A stretch of 56,144 nt of DNA from Cytophagaceae bacterium (GTDB lineage Bacteria; Bacteroidota; Bacteroidia; Cytophagales; Cytophagaceae): NCBI GenBank assembly GCA_029237685.1, contig JAQZBV010000030.1, positions 1 to 56,144 on the forward strand, read 5' to 3'. The notes under the pieces are model-generated. The model saw only the letters and a list, made by a program, of their open reading frames with translations, was not told where the DNA came from and did not search any database. Positions within the stretch are counted from its first letter, which is position 1. Every line of letters starts with the position of its first letter. A program made the translations under genes and the position numbers. Positions 43,072-52,449 of the stretch are shown here, piece after piece.

Positions 43072-43253
43072 AAGCACCTCTTTTAATTCATTTACATAAT
43101 TATAGAAATATGATTATTCTGTTTCATGAAATAAATTATTGTAATAACAAGAAAGAGGATCTATTGACTTGCTAATACTATGTGCTTATCAACCTCTTAG
43201 TGGTTACTTTATGCACTGGTCTTCGTATTTAAACTAACATTGAACAAAGAATT

Positions 43254-45005
43254 ATGACTAATCAATGGCTAAAAAATTATCTGCTGATCACGGTTTACTG
43301 TCTAGTATTGTGCCCTTGCCAAGCTCAACAATGGAGCTATAGTACACTAAATGAAAGTAAGAGCAATATACTTGACGTTGGTAGTATAGGGCATAAAATT
43401 TTCTTTTATTCAGGCCTTGCGACTTTAGGAGGAGTTACCGTTTTTACAAAAGAGCTTGAAATATTCGATGTTCGGTCGGGTACCAAAGAAACCATTACTT
43501 TGACAGGAGATCAAATCAGAAGAAATATGGCTATTGTGACCAGTGGAAGTAAAATTTTTTTTGCAGGAGGATATTATAGCGGCCTCGGTATTCCCGAAGT
43601 TTATTTTAAGCGAGTAGATGTTTATGATACACTTAGCGGACAATGGACAGTAGAAGAATTGTCTCAGGCAAGGAAGTCCCTCGCAGCAGCAGCAGCTAAT
43701 GGTATTATTTTATTTGGCGGAGGATATGGTACAAGTGAACCTAACCACGTTTCAAAAATTGTGGATTTTTATGACCAACATACACAGACATGGACAAATA
43801 CAGTATTCCCTCTGAGTGCTCCAGGTGTAGGAAATCAAAAGACAGATTTGACTGCTGCCTCTATTGGGGGTAAAATATTTTTTGCGGGAGGCGACTATGT
43901 TGGAACTCTTAGAGATGTGATCAATATTTATGACAGCCAGCAACAACAATGGCTTCCAAACAAATTGTTAGCACAGAAAAAAACTAGATTAAAGAGCATA
44001 GTATATCACGGTAAAATATTATTTGTCGGGGGAACGATTAACGGTTATAGCGTTCCTTCTGATACTATTGATATTTATGATCATGCAACTGATAGCTGGA
44101 GCACTATAAAAATACCATATCTGTTCAAAAAAGTTCAAAATACGACACGTAAGCCATACCGACAAGTAGCGCAAGCTGGGTGCAAAATGTTTCTATTACC
44201 GGCGCCAGATGCTGATACTAGAGATTCTGTTGCTGTTTACGATTTAGCACGTAATACTTGGAGTTTTATAGGGTTACCAGATAACATCTACTCAACTTCT
44301 ATAGCAGCAGCAGAAAATAAAGTTTATTTTGCTGGAGGAGCTTATGTAGAAAGTGGTCAGTCTACTGATATTATAGATATTCTAACTTTACAACCCAAAC
44401 TACAAAGTACCATTGAAAACACACCTGTCACTTCTTACAACTTCGGCACCGTCCTGCAAGGCGAAGAGAAAGCCATAGCCGTAGATTTCAGCAATGAAGG
44501 TGATTACGAACTTTTGTTTGCCGATCTAGCGGCACGCGTAAGCATCAGTGGGGATGTCGATCAGTTTAATATCGATTATTCTGCTCTTCAGTCAAACGAT
44601 ACACTGTCTCCTGCACAGATCCTTTCATTACCACTTACTTTTAATCCCACAAGCAACGGGTTGAAACAAGTTATCCTCACCATTTACAGCAACGATCCCG
44701 ATCAACCTGCTTATACTTTTACGGTAGAAGGCACCGGAACAGATGTCACCGCAGTACAAGACGCCGCCTTCAGCAACAGCCTGCAAGTCTATCCTAATCC
44801 TACCACAGGCTTGCTGCACGTAGCTTCCAAAACACAGGAGCCTTTATACGTGGAAATCCTGAACACACAAGGTACGCGCATGAAAGAAACACAATACATC
44901 AGCAACAACGAAGCGGTAGATCTTTCTTCACTTTCAGAAGGGCTTTACTTTTTGAAAATTGCGAATGGGACTTCTTCGGCGGTGGTGAAGGTAGTTAAAA
45001 AATAA
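43254..45005 (+). CDS. Kelch-like T9SS-secreted protein with choice-of-anchor D domain
   Basis: 583 residues. Signal peptide to about residue 24. Residues about 30-380 hold six or seven Kelch-like blades with the repeated core GGKIFFAGG followed by a Tyr-Asp turn and W (for example VNIYDSQQQQWLPNKLLAQK-type blades), a beta-propeller. A choice-of-anchor D domain follows (FGTVLQGEEKAIAVDFSNEG) and a T9SS type A sorting domain (VYPNPTTGLLHVASKTQEPL ending VVKVVKK). The propeller probably binds a ligand or polysaccharide at the surface. Convergent to prfB, with a terminator between. Confidence 0.85.
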   Translation: MTNQWLKNYLLITVYCLVLCPCQAQQWSYSTLNESKSNILDVGSIGHKIFFYSGLATLGGVTVFTKELEIFDVRSGTKETITLTGDQIRRNMAIVTSGSKIFFAGGYYSGLGIPEVYFKRVDVYDTLSGQWTVEELSQARKSLAAAAANGIILFGGGYGTSEPNHVSKIVDFYDQHTQTWTNTVFPLSAPGVGNQKTDLTAASIGGKIFFAGGDYVGTLRDVINIYDSQQQQWLPNKLLAQKKTRLKSIVYHGKILFVGGTINGYSVPSDTIDIYDHATDSWSTIKIPYLFKKVQNTTRKPYRQVAQAGCKMFLLPAPDADTRDSVAVYDLARNTWSFIGLPDNIYSTSIAAAENKVYFAGGAYVESGQSTDIIDILTLQPKLQSTIENTPVTSYNFGTVLQGEEKAIAVDFSNEGDYELLFADLAARVSISGDVDQFNIDYSALQSNDTLSPAQILSLPLTFNPTSNGLKQVILTIYSNDPDQPAYTFTVEGTGTDVTAVQDAAFSNSLQVYPNPTTGLLHVASKTQEPLYVEILNTQGTRMKETQYISNNEAVDLSSLSEGLYFLKIANGTSSAVVKVVKK

Positions 45006-45039
45006 AGGGTATTGTCATCAATTGATAACCAATACCCTT
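45005..45039. terminator. Bidirectional terminator
   Basis: AAGGGTATTG (45005-45014) pairs with CAATACCCTT (45030-45039) between convergent genes. Confidence 0.8.
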
Positions 45040-45070
45040 ATTTCTTTATACAGACGAATCTCTTTCGTAA

Positions 45071-46148
45071 TTAATTTTCCATTAAGTAAGCCTTGATGTA
45101 CTCATTCAAATCGCCCGCCAGCACGTTGTCTACGTCGGTGCGTTCAACGCCTGTTCTTACGTCTTTGATGAGTTTATAAGGATGCAAAACGTAATTGCGT
45201 ATTTGTGAACCAAAGTCAATACGCTTCTTACTGTTTTCAACAACAGCTCTTGCCGCGTTTTGTTTTTCGATTTCGATCTGGTACAATTTTGATTTCAACA
45301 TCTTGATCGCTTTCTCCTTGTTCATGATCTGAGAGCGCTCTTGCTGGCATTCAATAATAAGTCCTGAGGGTTTATGGTGCAAACGTACCGCAGTTTCTAC
45401 TTTGTTTACGTTTTGTCCACCGGCACCTCCCGAACGGAACGTATCCCATTCGATATCACCTGGGTTTACTTCAATGGTGATGGTATCGTCGATCACAGGA
45501 TACACATAGACGGAGGCAAACGAGGTTTGTCTTTTACCGTTGGAGTTGAAAGGGGAGATACGGACCAAACGGTGAACACCGATTTCTGATTTCAAATAAC
45601 CATACGTAAAATCTCCGTCGATTTCTATAGTGGCCGATTTGATACCGGCTACTTCACCCGCCTGGTAGTTGATTTCGCGCACTGTATACCCTTCTTTCTC
45701 TCCCCACATGATGTACATGCGGAGCAGCATTTCGGCCCAGTCGTTACTCTCTGTTCCTCCTGCACCCGGATTGATTTCCAGAATGGCGCTGAGCTGATCT
45801 TCTTCGTTGCTCAACATTTTTTTGAACTCCAATGCTTCGATCGCTTTTTCGGCTTTCGCCGCTTCTTTGTTGAGTTCTTCTTCGCTGACATCTCCTGCAC
45901 TATAAAATTCATAGAGCGTTTCAAGATCGCCAACAATACCCTCTACCGATTTGAAATGATCGGTCCAGACTTTTTTAGATTTGATTTCTTTCAATAGTAT
46001 TTCTGCCGCCTTGGAGTTGTCCCAAAAAGTAGGAGCAGTGGTGAGTTCTTCTTGCGCAGCTATTTCTGCAACCTTATTATCGTAGTCAAAGATACCTCCT
46101 CAAAGCCGTCACGCGGCCTTTTAAATCCTTCAGTTGATCGTTGGTCAT
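45071..46148 (-). CDS. prfB: Peptide chain release factor 2, with programmed +1 frameshift
   Basis: About 358 residues. The 5' frame starts at the ATG at 46148 ([20 protein letters not shown]) and is stopped by TGA at 46088-46086; a +1 shift on CTT-TGA-C gives [14 protein letters not shown] and joins the main frame ending at 45071. RF2 signatures are intact: GGQ in [19 protein letters not shown] and the stop-recognition tripeptide SPF in [16 protein letters not shown]. It releases nascent chains at UGA and UAA, and the frameshift autoregulates its own synthesis. The gene should not be called as a 307-residue protein from 45994 alone. Convergent to the Kelch gene. Confidence 0.95.
46082..46100 (-). 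other. prfB +1 programmed frameshift site
   Basis: Minus strand AGGAGG-TAT-CTT-TGA-C: a Shine-Dalgarno-like AGGAGG three bases upstream of the slippery CTT-TGA, the standard RF2 frameshift arrangement. The 0-frame stop is 46088-46086. Confidence 0.95.
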
Positions 46149-46208
46149 GGTTGTTGTTATTAAAGATGTTTAGTAAAACTACTATTTTTGGAGGATAAAT
46201 GAAAGCGA

Positions 46209-46277
46209 TGTTTGAGATCTGAAATCAGAGATCTGAAATCAAAATTAATCTGATCTCAGATCTCAGATTTCTGATCT
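46209..46277. repeat. AGATCTGAAATC-type words at the end of the adenosyltransferase gene
   Basis: GAGATCTGAAATC words on the plus strand followed by complementary GATCTCAGATCTCAGATTTC; a perfect hairpin is possible. The stop codon and last residues DQKSEI of the neighbouring gene are inside it. Confidence 0.85.
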
Positions 46278-46825
46278 CTCGATTTAGTTATCCAGGCAAT
46301 CTCCTCCACCTTCAATAAATGGCCAAAGTACCTCGCCAATACAAACAAATAATCCGCAAGCCGGTTGACATACGTAATGATGAGCAGGTCTTTAGGAATG
46401 TCGTGGTAAAGCGCTACAATATGGCGTTCTGCTCTTCGGCAAATCGTACGTGCCACGTGGCAATGAGAAATGGTGAGATGGCCTCCCGGAAGGATGAAGT
46501 TTTTCATCGGTTGCAGTGATTCATTCATGCGATCCATCGATTGCTCAAGCAAGGTGATGTCTGCTGCTGTAAAATAAGGCAGTTTGGGACGTATCTCTTC
46601 TTTCTCACAAGCCAGGTGAGAACCAATGACAAATAATATATGCTGTACATGCAGCAATTCTTCACGGATCAGCGCATGATCTGTGGCATCGCGTACCAGA
46701 CCGATGAATGCATTCAATTCGTCAATGGTACCGTACGATTCCAATCGTGCATCGGATTTCTCCACGCGCGTGCCTCCTAATAAAGAAGTCGATCCTTTGT
46801 CGCCTGTTTTGGTGTAAATCTTCAT
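46256..46825 (-). CDS. PduO-type cob(I)alamin adenosyltransferase
   Basis: 189 residues. N-terminal MKIYTKTGDKGSTSLLGGTR with ESYGTIDELNAFIG is the diagnostic PduO-ATR start (ATP-binding KTGDKG and the conserved Arg/Glu). RTICRRAERHIVAL in the C-terminal half binds cobalamin. It adenosylates cob(I)alamin for B12-dependent enzymes, which suggests an adenosylcobalamin user (for example methylmalonyl-CoA mutase) elsewhere in the genome. It lies 9 bp after the 1000-residue protein gene on the same strand. The C-terminal residues DQKSEI and the stop codon come from the AGATCTGAAATC repeat. Confidence 0.92.
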   Translation of the reverse strand: MKIYTKTGDKGSTSLLGGTRVEKSDARLESYGTIDELNAFIGLVRDATDHALIREELLHVQHILFVIGSHLACEKEEIRPKLPYFTAADITLLEQSMDRMNESLQPMKNFILPGGHLTISHCHVARTICRRAERHIVALYHDIPKDLLIITYVNRLADYLFVLARYFGHLLKVEEIAWITKSRDQKSEI

Positions 46826-46834
46826 CGGCTTGAA

Positions 46835-49800
46835 TTATTCTATAGACACGTCATCATTGATCATGGTGTTCTTGATCGTTGTTTTCCAGTACTTGTACTT
46901 GTCTTCCGGAAGATAAGGTTCAATGCGCTGCAGTTCTCCTTCGGCATAAGAATCCATACCGTTGTTGATGCAAAGGATCATATAGGTTTCTGATAACTTG
47001 ACAGATTCAGGATAAGCCAGCAGCTGTGCGAGTATTAGATCGTAATACGTTAAGAAATCCCGTTCTCCTAAGAACAATAGTGCACGTGCGGCAAGGTCTT
47101 CTTCCAAGGGATCGGCGGATAATGCTTTGATAAAATTCTTCGCCGCATTAGTAGAGTCTTTGTTCAACAAAGCATCAATGCCTTTGTAGTAAGCCAGTTT
47201 GTTATCATCCAAGCGTTTGCTTTCAGCTTTTAAGCTGTTCCAGTCTTGCAGTGAAACGAGCAGTTTTAAGTACAATTCATTTCCCCAGGCGATCGTGGCC
47301 GGTGTTGTCTCATTGGATTTTTCTATCGTATTCCAAATCAACAAAGCTTCTTCTGCCTGTTTTTTGCTCAGCAATTCTTCGATCAAACTGAGGTAAGCTT
47401 GTGCTTTGATTTCTTTATTGACAATGGCTGAAGCGATTTGCAGTCGCTCGTTGGCTGATAAACCATAAGCATTCCAGCGAATCACTCTTAATTTAATGAG
47501 GTCTGTTTGAGACAAGGCCGAGGGGACATCTTTAATGGAAGCAACGATTTTAATCAACTTAGCTACTTCTTGTTTATCTGTTTCAGGAGAACTTAGCCAG
47601 GCGTCTGCATAAAGCGAGGCTTTATCAAATTGCTTAGACTCCAGTAAACTTAGGATATAATACAACTGCGCTGGCGCCGACTGATTGTTAAAGGCTTTGA
47701 GGTACCAAAGAGCAGCCAAATCAAACCGGTGTTTACCGGCATACCAATGGGCCAATACGGTAGGATAATAAGGATTTTCAGAATGTTGAGTTTCCAATTC
47801 GTGCACATTGATCAGTGCCGTGCGTACTTCTTGCTGTCCGTAGTATTGACTCAAACTGCGCGCTACGGTTAAGTCTTCGACGTAATCGGAATTGTCGGCA
47901 GGCTTCATCCAATCTGCTAAACGACTCACCGTATTGGTATCCGTGGCCTTAATATGGTTGACGCTGTAGTTATAGACATAAGGGAATATCTGTGGTGTCA
48001 GTATGCTATCTTTGCTGTAGGATTGAAGGAGCGAAGACTCTGCTTGTTTCCCCAACGCGGTATTCAAAGCCAAAAGATTAGTTTGAAAAACGGGATCTTC
48101 GTAAGATTCCATTTCTTTTTGCAAGGAATCGCCCAACTCTAAATTACCGGATTTGATGGATAAGTAAAGTAAATTGACTGAGGCTTCCTCAGGTACATAC
48201 TCTTGCGCTTTTTGTAAAAAGTAGAAAGCAGAATCTACAATGTTCAACTGGTAATACGTTAAACCCAGGTTATTTTGTAATGGTCCGGAAGAAGGGAATG
48301 CGTTTAGACCATCTTTCAGCATGAAGAAAGACGGAAACAATTGTTTGGTATGTTGGTAAACTCCACTCAATCCGATGAAGGCATAAGGATTTGGCTTTTT
48401 TTTCAGACAAGCATCGTAATGCTGAAAGGCTTTCTCATAGTTTTCCTGCGTCTCATAGAGAGTCGCCATCGTATAATTGGCTTTCTGATTGGCAAGATCC
48501 CAGTCCGTACTTTCTTCATAAAATTGATAAGCCATGGTAGTATCACCGGCGGTGACGTAGTAATCTCCCAACTGGTTGTAATGAGCCGCCAGGGATTGGT
48601 GGTAAGAGTAATGTCTGCTAAGACCCAGTAATCCTACTACGCCTAGTATACCTAAACCTTGTGCAATGAATAATGGGGTATAAAGGGGCTTGTATAAAAA
48701 AGAATACACTTTGATGTTTTTGAAAACCGGTACCGCGAAGTTGATCAAGATGTACAAGAGGAACGCAATGGAAAAACACAGTTGCGAGTAAACAATAAAA
48801 TACTCCAGGCTGTTGTACAAGGCATCATTCGCGGTGAAGTATCCATAAGCGAGGGTAGAGGTGCTTATGATGAATAGAGCCAGGTATAACAAGGCTCCAT
48901 AAGGTTTGAAAGGGAAACCTTCCGAGAAGAGTACACTTCTTTTTTTGTAACCATAAATACCCGTAATACCGGCTGTCAAAAACAAGATCAGCGGATGAAT
49001 GAGTATAATGTGTGATTCATCAATGAATTTGCTTTTGCTCCAAAGCAACACCGCGTTGCCTATATACAGCAAGGATATAATGGTGAAGTGCAATAAGCTT
49101 TTCTTACCGTCTTGTTGAGCAGACAAAGAGGTAATGTAAAAGAACGTACGTATGTTTTCAAATCCGATAAGGAATAAGAAAAAGAGTGTCGCTGCAAAAG
49201 GAAACATCAGTGACGATTGTGTCAATTGATAAAAGGGAAGTTTCGTTTGCGCGAATATTCCGACACCAATTCCAGTAATAACGGTAATAGTAAACAAGAG
49301 CAGGAAGCGCTTGAAGAAATTTATGTTTTTAGAATAGGAGTGCAGCCAGTAAGCCGAACCCACATAAACGGTAATCAGCAGTATCGAAAGCCCTCTGTGT
49401 TGCCATCCCAGGAATGACAAGAGCTCTGTATTCAAGCTGATGATAAATACAATGATTGTAGTGATGCCGATCAAGAAATAAACAAGATCCAGGAATGTAA
49501 AAATGGTAATCAAGACCAGAATAGCAAGGATCAAGGTGGTCAGGTAAGCATAGCCAGCAATAGGGTAGAGCGATACCTTTCCATTGTCGATCCAACTTCT
49601 GGTGATAAAGGAATTGGTTTCCAGGTTGAAATTGAAAAAGTCGATTGTTTGTGTATCGGTGACGACAGCTGTAGTTTCAATTTCAACATCTTGGATCCAG
49701 CCAATGGTGAAGGTGTCTCCAAAGAAAAAGGCGACAACGACACACACAATCGATAGCGCGAGCAGCGTGAGCAGTGCCAAATAAAATGCCCGGAAAGGTT

Positions 49801-49837
49801 TCTCCCAGGCGTTCCAGAATTGTAAGTTTTCTTGCAT
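46835..49837 (-). CDS. Large membrane protein with TPR repeats (1000 residues)
   Basis: I do not recognise the family. Residues about 15-400 contain roughly eleven hydrophobic segments, several paired and Phe/Leu-rich (AYLTTLILAILVLITIFTFL). Residues about 415-1000 are soluble and alpha-helical with TPR-like repeats (YNQLGDYYVTAGDTTMAYQF, ENYEKAFQHYDACLKKKPNP). The arrangement is like the membrane-anchored TPR proteins of Bacteroidota gliding or lipid-transport loci, but no sequence motif proves this. It begins a two-gene minus-strand unit with the adenosyltransferase. The start MQENLQFWNAWEK is followed quickly by the first membrane segment. Confidence 0.6.
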   Translation of the reverse strand: MQENLQFWNAWEKPFRAFYLALLTLLALSIVCVVVAFFFGDTFTIGWIQDVEIETTAVVTDTQTIDFFNFNLETNSFITRSWIDNGKVSLYPIAGYAYLTTLILAILVLITIFTFLDLVYFLIGITTIIVFIISLNTELLSFLGWQHRGLSILLITVYVGSAYWLHSYSKNINFFKRFLLLFTITVITGIGVGIFAQTKLPFYQLTQSSLMFPFAATLFFLFLIGFENIRTFFYITSLSAQQDGKKSLLHFTIISLLYIGNAVLLWSKSKFIDESHIILIHPLILFLTAGITGIYGYKKRSVLFSEGFPFKPYGALLYLALFIISTSTLAYGYFTANDALYNSLEYFIVYSQLCFSIAFLLYILINFAVPVFKNIKVYSFLYKPLYTPLFIAQGLGILGVVGLLGLSRHYSYHQSLAAHYNQLGDYYVTAGDTTMAYQFYEESTDWDLANQKANYTMATLYETQENYEKAFQHYDACLKKKPNPYAFIGLSGVYQHTKQLFPSFFMLKDGLNAFPSSGPLQNNLGLTYYQLNIVDSAFYFLQKAQEYVPEEASVNLLYLSIKSGNLELGDSLQKEMESYEDPVFQTNLLALNTALGKQAESSLLQSYSKDSILTPQIFPYVYNYSVNHIKATDTNTVSRLADWMKPADNSDYVEDLTVARSLSQYYGQQEVRTALINVHELETQHSENPYYPTVLAHWYAGKHRFDLAALWYLKAFNNQSAPAQLYYILSLLESKQFDKASLYADAWLSSPETDKQEVAKLIKIVASIKDVPSALSQTDLIKLRVIRWNAYGLSANERLQIASAIVNKEIKAQAYLSLIEELLSKKQAEEALLIWNTIEKSNETTPATIAWGNELYLKLLVSLQDWNSLKAESKRLDDNKLAYYKGIDALLNKDSTNAAKNFIKALSADPLEEDLAARALLFLGERDFLTYYDLILAQLLAYPESVKLSETYMILCINNGMDSYAEGELQRIEPYLPEDKYKYWKTTIKNTMINDDVSIE

Positions 49838-49875
49838 GTAAAGTTAAATAAGCTTAAAGGTAACTAGAGCAAGAA

Positions 49876-49944
49876 AACTGAAAACCGAGAGCTGAAAACC
49901 GAAAAATTACTCCATCAGTTTTCAGTTTTCAGTTTTCAGTTCTC
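49876..49944. repeat. CTGAAAACTGA-type tandem words at the gatC 3' end
   Basis: AACTGAAAACCGAGAGCTG on the plus strand, then complementary TCAGTTTTCAGTTTTCAG, ending next to the gatC stop codon (49949). It can form a hairpin between gatC and the large TPR gene. Confidence 0.85.
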
Positions 49945-49948
49945 TCAA

Positions 49949-50236
49949 TTAACTTAGGAACTTCGGCACACGAAAATAATCCGAATCCTTCTTCGGGGCG
50001 TTATACAACGCTTCCTCATGTGAGATCGTTACTTTGACTTCGTCTTCTCTCAATACGTTCACTTCTTCGCTCATGTGAATCAATGGCGCTACGTTGTCGG
50101 TATTCAATTCGTTGAGTTTGTCCATCCACGACAAAATCTTATTAAAGTCGTTGCCGACAGCTGTGGCTTCCGCTTCGCTGAATTCCAGTCTTGCCAGGTG
50201 GGCGATTTTGCGAATGGTTTCCTGATCGATGTTCAT
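49949..50236 (-). CDS. gatC: Glutamyl-/aspartyl-tRNA amidotransferase subunit C
   Basis: 95 residues, the expected GatC length. MNIDQETIRKIAHLARLEFS and ILSWMDKLNELNTDNVAPLI are diagnostic; the C-terminus VPKFLS is also typical. GatC assembles with GatA and GatB to transamidate mischarged tRNA. gatA and gatB are not in the window. It is the last gene of a three-gene unit with the acyltransferase and NUDIX genes (2 bp after the acyltransferase stop). Confidence 0.93.
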   Translation of the reverse strand: MNIDQETIRKIAHLARLEFSEAEATAVGNDFNKILSWMDKLNELNTDNVAPLIHMSEEVNVLREDEVKVTISHEEALYNAPKKDSDYFRVPKFLS

Positions 50237-50237
50237 A

Positions 50238-50984
50238 TTAATGGATGATTTGTGGGTGAAACTGTTTGAGTTCGTTATTAATAGCGTCGTAAGTTTTTTG
50301 CTGCAGCAGTTTTACATCGTCCATGGTCATCCCTATCGTGAGGATAGGTTCGCAAATTACTGTGATCATGGGATACAAACGTGGAATGAATTGACCATCG
50401 TCTGGTAATATTTTCCAGTTGTTGATAATGGCTACGGGTACTACAGGTACTTGCTTTTCTATGGCTGTTCTGAACGCTCCGTCCTTAAAGGGCCCCATGA
50501 TAGGCGTGTTTCTTGGAATGGTCCCTTCCGGAAATACGGCTAAACTCAATCCTTTGTCAATGGTTTCTAATGATTTTTTCAGTGCTTCGGAGCGGCTCTT
50601 GGGACTTTTACGGTCTACAGCAATGTATAAATTGGTAAACATGTAGCCAAAGAGCGGAACTTTTGCCAGACTTGCTTTTCCGATCAAAACAAAATAACCG
50701 GGCAGTGAATAACACAAGGATGGAATATCCAGGTAAGAAGAATGATTTACACAATACACATAAGAACCATTGCTGCTAGGCTTGAATTTGTAACGAACAT
50801 CTGTTCTTAGGCCACAAGTCCAGAACACCACATGGGCCCATACTTTGTTCATCATGTGACCATATTTTTTCCAGGATTCGCGTTGAATAAACAGTACGAA
50901 CAAAGGAAACAGAAGGAGAAAGGAAACCAGGAAACTGGTATACACCCAGAACCTGAAAATTTGTGTGCGTATTTTTTTAAACAT
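50238..50984 (-). CDS. plsC: 1-acyl-sn-glycerol-3-phosphate acyltransferase
   Basis: 248 residues. One or two N-terminal hydrophobic segments (about 12-32), then the LPLAT/PlsC motifs: NHSSYLDIPSL with the catalytic NHxxxD (His79, Asp84), FPEGTIPRNTP at about 153-163 and PVVPVAIINNWK. It makes phosphatidic acid in phospholipid synthesis. It lies 15 bp after the NUDIX stop codon and 1 bp before gatC, a typical tight operon. Confidence 0.9.
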   Translation of the reverse strand: MFKKIRTQIFRFWVYTSFLVSFLLLFPLFVLFIQRESWKKYGHMMNKVWAHVVFWTCGLRTDVRYKFKPSSNGSYVYCVNHSSYLDIPSLCYSLPGYFVLIGKASLAKVPLFGYMFTNLYIAVDRKSPKSRSEALKKSLETIDKGLSLAVFPEGTIPRNTPIMGPFKDGAFRTAIEKQVPVVPVAIINNWKILPDDGQFIPRLYPMITVICEPILTIGMTMDDVKLLQQKTYDAINNELKQFHPQIIH

Positions 50985-50999
50985 AATGTGTATTACTTC

Positions 51000-51575
51000 T
51001 TAATAGCCCAGCTTTCTTGCTGCCATAAGGATGGCGGCCATGCTCAGGCTGTCTGTAATCGCTCCGGTCATCACCAGCTCAACGGCTTCTTTCAGGTGCA
51101 CTTTTTTAACGGCCAATTCTTCCGTTTCTTCCGGCTCACTTTCTCCCGCTGTCAAACCTGTTGCCAGGTACAGGAAACCTTCTTCATCGGTGACGGAATT
51201 GGAAGTATGAATACGCCCCAACAATTCCCACTGAGCAGCTGTATAGCCCGTTTCTTCCTTCAGCTCACGCTTGGCTGCCTCTATGGGCGCCTCATTCATA
51301 GGACCTCCGCCTTCCGGTATCTCCCAGGAATATTCATTGAGCGTGTATCGGTATTGCCCCACCAGGTAAATGTAGCCACTTTCGTCAACGGGAATAATAC
51401 CAATGGCTTTGTTCTTGAAACTTACTACACCATAGATTCCTTTGTTGCCGGCAGGATTTAGAATATCATCCTGACGGACCTGAATCCAGGGATTATTGTA
51501 AATTTCCTTACTGCCAAGTGTGATCCAGGGATTGTCAGTAGGTTTCTCCACTTTTTTCTTTGCAAATTGCATCAA
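51000..51575 (-). CDS. NUDIX hydrolase, ADP-ribose pyrophosphatase-like
   Basis: 191 residues. The NUDIX box is at about 95-118 (EGGGPMNEAPIEAAKRELKE then ETGYTAAQW), with the EExG metal-binding Glu residues intact. WEIPEGG just before it resembles the ADP-ribose group. It hydrolyses nucleoside diphosphate-linked substrates. It is the first gene of the NUDIX-plsC-gatC unit and starts 38 bp from the divergent rnhB. Confidence 0.9.
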   Translation of the reverse strand: MMQFAKKKVEKPTDNPWITLGSKEIYNNPWIQVRQDDILNPAGNKGIYGVVSFKNKAIGIIPVDESGYIYLVGQYRYTLNEYSWEIPEGGGPMNEAPIEAAKRELKEETGYTAAQWELLGRIHTSNSVTDEEGFLYLATGLTAGESEPEETEELAVKKVHLKEAVELVMTGAITDSLSMAAILMAARKLGY

Positions 51576-51612
51576 AGAAGGTTAAATTCCGAATCGAAAC
51601 TCTATAAAATTT

Positions 51613-52215
51613 ATGCTGCAGGCCTATTACCTCCATCACAGTGTTGAAGCCGGTCTTGATGAGGCCGGAAGGGGCTGTCTGGCGGGGCCGGTCGTGGCTG
51701 CTGCAGTCATTTTGCCCAGAAAATTTAATCTTCCCGGATTGGATGATTCTAAAAAACTGAAGGCTGAAAAAAGAGAAAAACTAGCCGTTGAGATCAGGAA
51801 GCAGGCCCTGGCTTATGCGGTGGCTTTTGTGACGAATCAGGAGATCGATCAAATCAATATTCTCAATGCCTCCTTCCTGGCCATGCACCGGGCATTGGAT
51901 CAATTGTCGGAGGTTCCTGAACATCTCCTGATTGATGGTAATCGCTTTAATCCTTACCAACCTATTCCGCACACCTGTATCATCCAGGGCGATGGTAAAT
52001 ACGCCTCCATCGCCGCCGCCTCTATTTTAGCCAAAACGATGCGTGACGGCTACATGCAAAATCTGCACTTGGAATATCCTCATTTTGGATGGGATACCAA
52101 CATGGGTTATCCTACCATTGCCCACCGTGATGCTTTGCGGGAACATGGCTTTACTCCACACCATAGAATGACTTTCCAGTGTTTGCCTAATCAATTGGAA
52201 TTGTTTGTAGACTAA
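51613..52215 (+). CDS. rnhB: Ribonuclease HII
   Basis: 200 residues. LDEAGRGCLAGPVVAAAVIL contains the conserved Asp and Glu of the active site, LLIDGNRF and IAAASILAKTMRDGYM complete the DEDD set. It removes RNA from RNA-DNA hybrids during replication. Typical length. The TGG..TAG end lies next to a GTGATCAGTAGTCAG word. Confidence 0.93.
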   Translation: MLQAYYLHHSVEAGLDEAGRGCLAGPVVAAAVILPRKFNLPGLDDSKKLKAEKREKLAVEIRKQALAYAVAFVTNQEIDQINILNASFLAMHRALDQLSEVPEHLLIDGNRFNPYQPIPHTCIIQGDGKYASIAAASILAKTMRDGYMQNLHLEYPHFGWDTNMGYPTIAHRDALREHGFTPHHRMTFQCLPNQLELFVD

Positions 52216-52252
52216 TAGTGATCAGTAGTCAGTAGAAAAAGATTTATCGACT

Positions 52253-52354
52253 AAGTCCCCGCAGGGTCTGTCGAAGAGGACCCTGCGCGTTTCCTGAAAA
52301 ACGAGACTTTTAGGCATTCAAGAACGCAGGGTCCCTTTCAGGAGCCCTGCGCAG
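52253..52354. repeat. Long inverted repeat, second copy of the AGTCCCCGCAGGGTC family
   Basis: AGTCCCCGCAGGGTC on the left and CAGGAGCCCTGCGCAGCC on the right pair imperfectly; TTCAAGAACGCAGGGTC in the middle is shared with the copy at 24719-24818. It lies between rnhB and gcvT. Confidence 0.75.
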
Positions 52355-52426
52355 CCGAAACCACGATGGCTATCGTCTGTTGATAAAATACTAACCACTA
52401 ACGTCTAACGGCTAACCACTTTTTCT

Positions 52427-52434
52427 TATCTTTG
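52427..52434 (+). promoter_or_regulatory. -7 promoter box of gcvT
   Basis: TATCTTTG matches TAnnTTTG exactly, 15 bp upstream of the gcvT ATG at 52450. No convincing -33 element was found in the TTGN17-23 window. Confidence 0.5.
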
Positions 52435-52449
52435 GCAGTCTATTAGCCT

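Noticed and set aside
45071-45994. prfB as a 307-residue protein starting at MKEIKSKK
   Set aside because: The upstream frame plus the CTT-TGA-C signal restores a normal-length release factor 2.
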